Below are positions 37,501 through 49,500 of a DNA stretch of 64,000 nucleotides, one piece after another. Each line of letters starts with the position of its first letter. The first letter of the stretch is position 1. Source of the stretch: Theocolax elegans (taxonomy: Eukaryota > Arthropoda > Insecta > Hymenoptera > Cerocephalidae); the NCBI GenBank assembly GCA_026168455.1, contig CM047425.1, forward strand, positions 1,462,001-1,526,000. The letters are read 5' to 3'. Below the pieces are notes generated by a model. It was given only the letters and a program-made list of their open reading frames with translations. It ran no database searches and had not been told where the DNA came from. Made by a program: the position numbers and the translations under genes.

Positions 37501-40500
37501 TTTTATTTTCTTCAAAAGTCCATAATTATTGTCGAATATAAACTCAGCCTATCTGACGGCAGCGCCACTTCTGCTTGCAAATTTGCGGGTGGCGGATTTG
37601 TGAAGTGATTAATACGGTCTCCCTTTAACTAGTTTTAATCCGGACCAGAAGTGAAAATTCCATTCCATACCATTATTGTATAACGTTACGTAATGTAATA
37701 TGATTATCATGACGTATTGACATATATCACGTACCCCTTCTTGTCATTCAACTGGTCTAGTCGAAAGTTTTAAGTGTTATAAAACAATTTCTTCAACAGC
37801 TATTCTAAACTCAAAAAGCGATTACTTTCAATTTTTTTAAATATAACTATTTATTTCAAAACCTATCAACTTTTATTATATAACATAAACTATAACTATT
37901 TTTGCAAATATTCTGTAAAATCTAATAATCCGGGTCAGAATTCTTAATTTTAAAATCAAGTGTACATAAACTACATGACAATATTGATATTTGAAATAAG
38001 GCAACGATGCCACGATTTATTTTTTTATATAGAAGTGTATAAAATACTTTCCATCAACTGCTTTCTAATGGTTCTAAGTATATTATTAGCTTAGACTTTA
38101 ATAAAACGTTATTTAGAATCAAAGAATTATCAAAAATTCAAAAAAATGTCAATAATTGCATAATTGAAATCTTCATTTACTATACTAAACTTATCTTCAA
38201 CATTTAATGCACTTGTAGATCTTCTTAATCACTATTTTGTAAGATTTTTATTTGAAGAAATTTTGACAATAACTTTAATTTAAAAACAGGTTAAAGAAAC
38301 CTTTGAGCGTTATAATTAAAGGCAATCAAAATTTTTCATCAAATTGCGTCAGCTGACAAATTGAAATACAAGTTACTTACTTCGTAAACTATATTATCAT
38401 AGTTCTTTGACTTTTTTAATAATCAATCTGTAGGAATCTGTCATAAAAATTTGATAATTGTATGTGAAATTGTTTCTATCACATACAAATTTTTATCTGT
38501 CGTCTGGTAAACATCTCCAGGCTTACCAAAAATTTGATGCATTTTAAAATTTGGTCAGACCACCAGATGTGACATTACCTATATATCTATATGTACCTAC
38601 CCAATTCTTGCAACAACGTCACGATTTCGCCATATTTACTTTCCATAAGTAACAATTGTATCTGCCTGGGTAACAATATCAATCTGAAATGCATCGATCT
38701 AACCGAATGAGCGAGCTTTAACGCGACGAAACCAATGCTCGTTGCTTTCTCTTGTAATCCAAGGAGGTAGCGGGAAAAAAATATCCGAGTATACAATGCG
38801 CATATTGCTGTTAAATCTTGAAGTTCGACCGAATCTTTTCTTTGGTAACATAAATTAACGGCATCGACCGTCAAGTGTGGTATGATGGAGCTGAGATGAA
38901 ATTTTGTAGCATTCTATAAATTTCATGATCCAAAAAATATGTATAGAAAATATATTATACTTGTAGGAATAGCTGTGCGCCATGAATATCATGTTAGCGT
39001 AGCAGTTGCACAAAACGATGAAATCCTTGCTCGACTCGAGTGCAACGTTCAATCCCCATATCGCAGCTAATCGCGCGTGGTTCACCATACCTTTAAGCTG
39101 AGAAAAAAACATTTTTGAAAATATTTTTAAGTATTCGCTATTTCCAAAGGAGATATCATTTATGCTGGAAACTGATAGTGTAAGAAATATATAGTAACAT
39201 AACTCTTGAAAATAGCTTCAAATTTTTAGATATATATTAACTTTGATTAATTTTCGACATCAAAGATTCATAAATAACCGGTAATTATTATTATTTTTTC
39301 GTAATTGAGCATTAATTAATAAATTATTCAAATTTAAGTTTCAATTATAATTACCTATGTAGAAGTCCTTTTTGTATGTAAATATACATGTACATAGAAT
39401 ATCAATAGATGTATATTAACGGAACAGAAATGCCGTCAAAATGACTGTGCTAATCGTGTCTGCTTACCAATGAAAATACGTTGCGATATAAACAAACTCA
39501 TTTGTATTGTGTTTTATTATTATTATATACTCAAATAATTCTTAAGACTATAATTTATAAATTGTATTCAATCAAATCCTAATTCTAAATACTTTTAATA
39601 ATAGTTACGAAAATTTCCTGATCTATTCCAGCATCTGTAAATTGTTATATTTAAAAATCTAACCTCAAAACTATGTATACCAAAAACAAATACTCTGCTA
39701 ATACTTACCCCGAAATCTCTCTATAAAAGGATCAAGTTTCCATTCCTTTAATTTATTAATAACACATTGATCCATCGTTTTACTTACTATATTTAAATAA
39801 TAAATACACATACATCAAATTGATTTAACTGTCGGAAGATCGGAACCGTTGAGACGTTTAAATCACTAGCGCTGCAACTGTTTTTGTCCATTTGAATTGA
39901 CACGTGAATTACTCAGTCGGTATTACCTAGCGAGTAAAGCAAGAATAACGGGGACCCAAGTAAAAAAAGCTTTGTTCCACCGTAGACTCTACCTTATAGT
40001 GCCCCTGTCAAATTCCTTTTGCTTGTAACAGTAACAATGACTGTATTTTTTTTCCGTATACTAGTACGAATGCGTGAGAATGTAGTGGTACCTTATCGAA
40101 GATAGATGGGGCTAGGTGGATAGGAGACTGAGAACATGATGCGACACGATCAGAGTAACGCAGGCGTGCATCCTAAACTAACCTATCTGTATCTATCGTT
40201 ATTTAGCGTTACAATGCCAGTGTACAATACTTCTGTTTTATTAAAACAACATTACAACTAAGCATTTTTTTTCTTTTTCATCCAGCGCTTCCTGTGTTGC
40301 CCTCGAAGGGGTATTATAATTATCAGAAATGGGATTTTCTTTGATAAAGTTGAACGCGAGTGTAAACAAAATAATATGGCGGAAGAACGTTGTGCTCGGC
40401 ATCTCGAAAGTTTCGTGGTCGGTCAAAACGAATGAGCGAGCTTTAACGCGACGAAACCAATGCTCGTTGCTTTCTCTTGTAATCCAAGGAGGTAGCGGGA

Positions 40501-43500
40501 AAAAAATATCCGAGTATACAACGCGCATATTGCTGTTAAATCTTGAAGTTCGACCGAATCTTTTCTTTGGTAACATAAATTAACGGCATCGACCGTCAAG
40601 TGTGGTATGATGGAGCTGAGATGAAATTTTGTAGCATTCTATAAATTTCATGATCCAAAAAATATGTATAGAAAATATATTATACTTGTAGGAATAGCTG
40701 TGCGCCATGAATATCATGTTAGCGTAGCAGTTGCACAAAACGATGAAATCCTTGCTCGACTCGAGTGCAACGTTCAATCCCCATATTGCAGCTAATCGCG
40801 CGTGATTCACCATACCTTTCAGCTGAGAAAAAAACATTTTTGAAAATATTTTTAAGTATTCGCTATTTCCAAAGGAGATATCATTTATGCTGGAAACTGA
40901 TAGTGTAAGAAATATATAGTAACATAACTCTTGAAAATAGCTTCAAATTTTTAGATATAATTATTAACTTTGATTAATTTTCGACATCAAAGATTCATAA
41001 ATGAACCGGTAATTTATAATTATTTTTTCGTAATTGAGCATTAATTAATAAATTATTCAAATTCAAGTTTTAATTATAATTACCTATGTAGAAGTCCTTT
41101 TTGTATGTAAATATACATATACATAGAATACACGGAAAAAAATACAGTCTATTCGGCCGGAGAGTCCGGTAGAATCTACGGTGGCGCTCACAGCTAAGCT
41201 AACAAAGTAACTTCTACTGTTTGAACAAAGTAATTTTAACTGGAGTTCAATAGATGTATATTAACGGAACAGAAATGCCGTCAAAATGACTGTGCTAATC
41301 GTGTCTGCTTACCAATGAAAATACGTTGCGATATAAACAAACTCATTTGTATTGTGTTTTATTATTATTATATACTCAAATAATTCTTAAGACTATAATT
41401 TATAAATTGTATTCAATCAAATCCTAATTCTAAATACTTTTAATAATAGTTACGAAAATTTCCTGATCTATTCCAGCATCTGTAAATTGTTATATTTAAA
41501 AATCTAACCTCAAAACTATGTATACCAAAAACAAATACTCTGCTAATACTTACCCCGAAATCTCTCTATAAAAGGATCAAGTTTCCATTCCTTTAATTTA
41601 TTAATAACACATTGATCCATCGTTTTACTTACTATATTTAAATAATAAATACACATACATCAAATTGATTTAACTGTCGGAAGATCGGAACCGTTGAGAC
41701 GTTTAAATCACTAGCGCTGCAACTGTTTTTGTCCATTTGAATTGACACGTGAATTACTCAGTCGGTATTACCTAGCGAGTAAAGCAAGAATAACGGGGAC
41801 CCAAGTAAAAAAAGCTTTGTTCCACCGTAGACTCTACCTTATAGTGCCCCTGTCAAATTCCTTTTGCTTGTAACAGTAACAATGACTGTATTTTTTTTCC
41901 GTGCGTGAGAATGTAGTGGTACCTTATCGAAGGTAGATGGGGCTAGGTGGATAGAAGAGGACTGAGAACATGATGCGACACGATCAGAGTACGCAGGCGT
42001 GCATCCTAACTAACCTATCTGTATCTATCGATATTTAGCGTTACAACACCAGTGTACAATACTTCTGTCTTATTAAATCAACATTACAATTAAGCATTAT
42101 TTTTCTTTTTCATGCAACGCTTCCTGTGTTGCCCTCGAAGGGGTATTATAATTATCAGAAATGGGATTTTCTTTGATAAAGTTGAACGCGAGTGTAAACA
42201 AAATGATATGGCGGAAGAACGTTGTGCTCGGCACCTCGAAAGCTTCGTGGTCGGTCAAAACGAAGAGCGACAGAAATTCCAACACGTACTCGAAGCAATG
42301 GTCTACGGACACTTCATCGAAAAATACCTCATCGAAAGACACTTCATCGAAGGACACTTCATCGAAAGACATTTCATCGAATGGGACATTTAATCGAAAG
42401 TACACTTCATCGAAAAGTCATTTCATCAAAAATATATTTTCTTCTCTTTTCTTCAATCATTTTAACTATCTGTGGATATTTTCAACATCATTCCATTAAC
42501 CTTGTATACTTAATACATAGTCAAGCCCCATTATTGATTAACTGACAAGATTCCTCTTTGATGATACTCCGTCGATGTCGAAATCAGACGTCGACTACCT
42601 CAGAATTTATCAGGTTGGCCGGAAATTCCACAAAATTAGATTTCGAGGTGAAATGTCCCGTTCGATGAAATGCCTTTCGGTGAAGTGTCCTTCGATGAAG
42701 TGTCTTTCGATGAGGTGTTTTTCAAGGAGTGTCCGGACACGGAATCAAATTAACTCAGATGACTCAGTTATTAGAAAATAGTGATCGAGAAATTACCAGG
42801 TTAAGGAGTCCTCTGGAAAAAGCTTTCTGTGAACTAGGAACGGATATCGAAGAGATTGCTATAGTAAAGTAGCAGCTCAAATTCCTACTCATGACTTCAA
42901 TGAAGATACGTCTATGAATTTGGAGACGTGGTTAAGAAAAATTGAATTTCTACGCACCGTTGACTTAACGGACGAGGTTGTAAAAATCTTGGCAATTAAC
43001 AAATTTGTTTACCGTGGGAAGAACTATTCAGGTTAAATTACAAGAAATGTTTAGCGAGATGAAGAACATTGTGTATCTGATGGAGATGTGTGCTCGGATC
43101 TGGAAACAAAACGAACGAGTCAAAGATTACGCAGTTAAGAAATTAATAGTTTGGCGAGGAAGACATGAATTGTCGGACGCCGCCTGCATCGCGCATATTG
43201 TCAGATAATTTTACTGCAATGATTACAATTGGGTATTAGATCAATACGATAGACTCGATAATCTGATGAAGGCCACGAAGAGCATCTCTATCTCGTTGGG
43301 AGAATGTTCGAGAAACGATTGCCGGAACTTAAGGGACGGAAAGACATTTCAGAAAGCGAAAACAACGGCATAAGCTGCAAAAGGTGAGCTGTGTTTATGA
43401 CAAGGTAAGTCCAAATCTACGGGTAGTACGCAATCAAAACAAACACGACCTTGCAGCAGCGTGACCAGTTGGCGATTTTTTTTCCTCTTCTCTCTAACGT

Positions 43501-46500
43501 ATTTTGATGTTTATTAAGAGAGAGCAACGAAGAGAAAAAATCGCCATCTGGCAACCCTGCCTTGCAGCAGTAATTGTACGCTCGTTTGTTATAAATGTAA
43601 CTCGCCGGGTTTATATAGCGAGATTATGTACAGTCGAAAATTCAGGTACTACGGAAAAGAAAAACAACCGGAGCGTTATGCAAATCGATCGACCCGTTGT
43701 TATTAATAACGCCTTTTCCAAGAAATTGATCGTATGGAATGTGGAGTTGGATGCGTTGCTTGACTCGCGTAGTTCATTAAAAAGTCATTTCATCAAAAAT
43801 ATATTTTCTTCTCTTTTCTTCAATCATTTTAACTATCTGTGGATATTTTCAACATCATTCCATTAACCTTGTATACTTAATACATATTCAAGCCCCATTA
43901 TTGATTAACTGACAAGATTCCTCTTTGATGATACTCCGTCGATGTCGAAATCAGACGTCGACTACCTCAGAATTTATCAGGTTGGCCGGAAATTCCACAA
44001 AATTAGATTTTCGATGAAATGTCCCGTTCGATGAAATGCCTTTCGGTGAAGTGTCCTTCGATGAAGTGTCTTTCGATGAGGTGTTTTTCAAGGAAGTGTC
44101 CGGACACGGAATCAAAATTAACTCAGATGACTCAGTTATTAGAAAATAGTGATCGAGAAATTACCAGGTTAAGGAGTCCTCTGGAAAAAGCTTCTGTGAA
44201 CTAGGAACGGATATCGAAGAGATTGCTATATAGTAAAGTAGCAGCTCAAATTCCTACTCATGACTTCAATGAAGATACGTCTATGAATTTGGAGACGTGG
44301 TTAAGAAAAATTGAATTTCTACGCACCGTTGACTTAACGGACGAGGTTGTAAAAATATTGGCAATTAACAAATTTGTTTTACCGTGGGAAGAACTATTCA
44401 GGTTAAATTACAAGAAATGTTTAGCGAGATGAAGAACATTGTGTATCTGATGGAGATGTGTGCTCGGATCTGGAAACAAAACGAACGAGTCAAAGATTAC
44501 GCAGTTAAGAAATTAATAGTTTGGCGAGGAAGACATGAATTGTCGGACGCCGCCTGCATCGCGCATATTGTCAGATAATTTTACTGCATGATTACAATTG
44601 GTATTAGATCAATACGATAGACTCGATAATCTGATGAAGGCCACGAAGAGCATCTCTATCTCGTTGGGAGAATTTTCGAGAAACGATTGCCGGAACTTTA
44701 AGGGACGGAAAGACATTTCAGAAAGCGAAAACAACGGCAATAAGCCTGCAAAAGGTGAGCTGTGTTTATGACAAGGTAAGTCCAAATCTACGGGTAGTAC
44801 GCAATCAAAACAAACACGACCTTGCAGCAGTAATTGTACGCTCGTTTGTTATAAATGTAACTCGCCGGGTTTATATAGCGAGATTATGTACAGTCGAAAA
44901 TTCAGGTACTACGGAAAAGAAAAACATCCGGAGCGTTATGCAAATCGATCGACCCGTTGTTATTAATAACGCCTTTTCCAAGAAATTGATCGTATGGAAT
45001 GTGGAGTTGGATGCGTTGCTTGACTCGCGTAGTTCATTAAATTTAAGTAAGCAAGGCTGTTTATCTTTTGCAGGAGTAAATGATATTTATAAGTATCCTG
45101 TTGTCTTACGAGGTTTTGCAGGGAATAGCATGGTTACGTGCGACAGTCGTACCTGATAATTCTATGGCTGTGAAGTTGTCATTAATGACCCACTTCATTA
45201 ACGACGTTTCGATGAGGAAGGAGGGTGACGCCAGGGTGATTGAAACCATCATAAAAATGGTTTCTCCTAATCTCAAAATGCTCCGTCAAAATTGAACTGT
45301 ATTATATTTATTAATACTTCTTAAAAACAATATACGCACCCTATAAAACGAGAAAATCCAAGACAAACAACTCGCAAATTGATCGTTGTAGTTTTGCGGC
45401 CTCGCATCAAGAATGCCGATTCTGAATCTTCTCAAAATCGTAACCGTTAAATGTAACCTGTTTCAATAGAAACATCGATTTCAAATTTATAAGAATTGAA
45501 TTCGTTGGAATTGAATAACCCATTGTTTTTTAGTCGTTTGTTCGAACGATTTCAACGCCTCGGTGGTTAATCCGCTTTCAAGATAACACCTGCCACGTAA
45601 GGTTAGGATTTTACCTTTCAATACGGCAAAACAATCAATTCGTCTTCAACTGAATTGTAGATCTGAAATAGGTATTATCAATTTATAATATATAACTTAT
45701 ATAGGTAAATTAAAAAAAATGATTATTATTACTTGACTAATAAGAGAATCGCCTTCGTTTACAGTTTCATTGCTTGCGGAATATTGAGGTCGATATGCAG
45801 ACTTCTACGAATTCCAGAATAGCAGTTAGTAAAGTTTTTTTACGCCTGTAGACAGAAGTATTATGGCATGTTTTAAAAAATATGTGGACATATTCTAAAA
45901 CTTAATGTATTAAAGATGATAGGAAAGGTTTCTTTATAACATAGTATTTTTAGAAAGGGATTGATATTTCTAACCTCAAAATGATTTTCAATTTTTATCA
46001 TAATAATGGGTGGGCTCCGATTTGTCGAAGGTTCATTCGAATGTGTGCGATATTTCGTATTTTAAAAATTAGAATCTAGAAAACTAATCGGATATCTTAA
46101 AATATAAGGAAGGGCCTGACGTTTCGATTTTCTCAGAAAATATCATTTTTTTAATAATAATTGAATAAATAATTTTTGATCGGTATTTAAAAATCTGGAC
46201 GTTCAAGGTTTTTTAAAAATGCATTCTTTTGTTTCTAAAAAAATGTAAAAAGTAATCATTTTCTGAGATCGACATCTTTTTAATAACATTATTTATTACT
46301 TCATTATTTTCAACAAGGTAGAAACAAAGAATAGTATATTCAAAAGTACCTGGATATATCTAACCTAAAAAATAAAAAATTGTACCAAAAGTTTCTTATA
46401 ATGTGTGATATAAAAAGAAAGTAGTACTCTCTATCATTCCTAACCTCAAAACATAAAAAGTAACGAAATTTCTACCAAAAAATAAAATACTATCATAAAT

Positions 46501-49500
46501 AATATCTTACCTATACCACGGCAATGTTCCATAACATGTGTGTAAACGGTTAATAGCTGTAAATTACACTCGCAATTGGTAAAATCAGCGTTGATGAATG
46601 TATAAGTTGAGATTTTTCAATTGGTTTGCAAATACTCAATAGCCCTAAATTATTGTCACTTTTGTTGATACTTTGATCTGAATCTAGATTTTATAAAAAC
46701 AAAGGGATCCGTTAAATATTATTTTATTTTTATTTTTTCACTTTTTAATTGTAAACTTTTTTAAATATATTAATAGCTTTTTTTTTAACATTTTGACATT
46801 TTTAAATATTTTTTTAATGTTATTATATATTCAACCTTATAAGGCTGGGATAACAGATGGAGACTTACAATAAAACTTGACCATTTCTTAGTCATTAGTA
46901 AAATACTCGAATAAACTTTTTTCAATTCCTGGCTTTAAGGTTGAGGTTAAGATACGTTAATTGTTATTTATCGAATTTTTAAATTTTAACGTACTTGACG
47001 ACTTAAATTCTTGAATTAGTTGTTCGAAATCGCTGATCATCGAAATTCTGGATTCGTTGTTGTTGATTGTGCTGGATGGTTTTTCTTTCCGATATCTTTG
47101 AGCGTGGATTCACCAAGGAGCTTGTTGAATTGACCACCGCCACATGCGGCACAGCGTCTCGTAGTTTGTTGGGGTACTTTAGTGCTTTGCTGTGGAACTC
47201 GACTTTTTGATTTTCGGTAAGTAAACTGAAGTAATCAAAAATTCGAAATGATCGTTGTTATTATAGATACACATTTATTTGGTTGTATTTATTGTTAGGT
47301 ATTCCTATTGGAAATTAGGTTTTGAGGTTAGGTTGAAACTATTTTTTTGGTATGGAGTTATTGGCTAGATCTGGAAAAACATATGTCTTGTAACAGAAAC
47401 ATTGATATCCAGTAACTTAGCAAAAAATGATCGTTGTGAGTTAAAGTTAAAACATTTCTTGTGTGTTTTTTTATGATGATAATAAAAAAAATCTCTCATA
47501 AATGATTTCATTTCCCCTATAGGCAACCATTTTGGTCATAAGCTAGGGATTCCATGATTATTTTTGCTGAAATGGGCAAAGAAACGTTTCATAAAGAATT
47601 TGACTTGCATTAACAATAGCCTATTGGCAATCGAATATTGTAAAATTTAATTAAAATATAGTACGGGCATAAATTATGAATCTTATGCACAAATTCACGC
47701 GAAGAAGTCTGATTCCTTTTAGTTTAAAAAACATTTTTCTATAATACTTCAATTTCCGTCATATAGGACCATTTAGAAATTAATCAATTAAGAAGTTAAG
47801 TAAAACTATATAATCCATCCTAATCCATTTTCTAACCTCAAAAAGACATTTCACTAGGATTATCAATTAACAAACTGATATTATATGTTACCCGTAAGTA
47901 GTCTCACGAAACATAACTAATTTGAATCTCATCAAACCACAAGATGCGTAATCAGGAAAATCCGCTAGAGCCTCTAGGTGTAAACAATATCCTCGTCAAA
48001 ATGAAAAGAAAAAATACGTTACATATTAAAATCATGGAAACTCACCTGAAATTACAATCCCCTTGCAATCGCAACGAATTTGACATGAAAACATATTATC
48101 TTGTGATTTTCGAAATGACGTTGTGGTGGTTTTCGTACTCTTATTGTGATCGTCACCAAAAGCACAACCTATAATCCGCAACTCGAAAAGCTTGACTATA
48201 GCTGAAAAGTAAAAATATTGGAATAAATTAAATGACATTCATCCGACAATACGTATAGGTAACAATATATGATTACACGATCCTATGTCGCGTTCCGAAG
48301 TCCCGTGCATCAGTCTTTCCAGCATTTTTCTGTCGATAATTTCACCCAACGTTGCTGCACATTTCAGCAAAAATTGATCGAGCGGGGTTAACGAATCGTA
48401 CAATTTTAAAAGTAGAGCTATGAAAAAAATGTGTAAATAATTAACTAATCGTAGAATGAATTGAGGTTAGGAATAACGGAAAACGGACTGACCGTCCATT
48501 GTGATCTCGGTACCAAAATCGTGCGATGCTATGTTCTCCGAGAGTAAGCAAACTTTTGATCTTCCGTGGCGTTGTAATATTTTCATCTTCGTTTTCCTTG
48601 GTACTCTCCTTAAACATGTACATTGTGATAGAATAAGAAAAGATAATTAAAAAAAATTTATTAATTGTAGAATAAAACTACACACCATTAAACTCGATCT
48701 GTACATTTCCCATCTCCTCAGATCCTCGTCTGAGACGGTTGATGGAATTCCAGATTCTTCTGGGAATCTGTCGACGTTTCGAATTTCCGTTAGATGAATC
48801 GAATGTCAAACTCGTTGCGTTACCATCCGAGTAATTTTACCGACTAAAGAGTACAAAATTCAATGTTTAGCCAATATTATTAAGGAACACTGTACGAAAA
48901 TATAAAACCAAAAGAGTATTCATTCTTAGTCGGTCAAATCACTAATTGGTAACGCAACGAGTTTGACAACCTTTTGAGTAAAGTGATATACAATACCTTC
49001 TGAGCATGTAAATCGGCGGTGTCACTAGACCGATTTTGTATATATGTTGTCCTTGGTAAATTTTCTATTGCCATAGCTTTGGATTGTATTAAACTTATCA
49101 AGTAACTTTCTATCCATCCTGGACTTCCGCCGCTTCTTTCTTGAATTAACCTACGATACAATTGTAGTGACTAATGCATTTTTAGAAAAATAATTTCTGA
49201 TATACTGAATGTAGACGTTAAATATAAATGATTGCCGACATTGACTGATTTGAAATTTCAAAGTCATTAAATATGACCTTAAATGTGTCGGAATGTATGT
49301 CGGTAAACGTATAGGCAAACCTGTTGGTAAGTATGCCGGTAAGTTTAAATGTTAGCATATCGGTAAGTATGTCGGTAAATCTGTCCGTCATTGTGTCAAT
49401 AACGTATTGATAAATATGTAAGCGCGTCATCGGTAATTAAAGTACAAAAGAATTAAGAATTGAGTATGTAGTATTGAATTAATAATCTGATAATAATATA

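Larger units (their letters stand above)
38705..42255. repeat. Tandem duplication Q (units ~38705-40429 and 40430-42255)
   Basis: The sequence starting GAATGAGCGAGCTTTAACGC at about 38706 recurs from 40430, and the two units stay nearly identical for about 1.7 kb. The unit covers the 5' two-thirds of cyclase exon 38601-38890, all of exon 38961-39097, intron sequence and the start of an LTR-element gag region. The junction at 40429-40430 joins gag sequence to the middle of the exon. Unit 2 has an extra ~118 bp at about 41130-41248. Confidence 0.88.
42208..45295 (+). pseudogene. Fragments of a second LTR retrotransposon: gag and protease, tandemly repeated
   Basis: On the plus strand the frame MAEERCARHLESFVVG (from 42208), then LLENSDREITRL, then a capsid-like MNLETWLRKIEFLRTVDLTD, resembles an LTR-element Gag. 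It is followed by zinc-knuckle-like and protease-like stretches (SLNLSKQGCLSFAGVNDIYK, TVVPDNSMAVKL). The catalytic D-T/S-G is altered to DSRSS. Many one-base indels break the frame. Everything after the protease is missing. The gag-protease part occurs twice, as units 42411-43781 and 43782-45040. The two versions near 40380 and 42210 differ mostly at synonymous sites in the plus frame, which supports that strand as the coding one. Confidence 0.6.

Noticed and set aside
42112..42393. CRISPR-like array of repeated TTCATCGAAA units
   Set aside because: The units are contiguous 15-mers without unique spacers, in a eukaryotic genome. They are a minisatellite.
40241..42405. Minus-strand protein containing FVLTDHEAFEVPS as a host gene
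   Set aside because: Between the two copies, substitutions are synonymous in the plus-strand gag frame but non-synonymous in this frame, so the plus frame is the likelier coding one.
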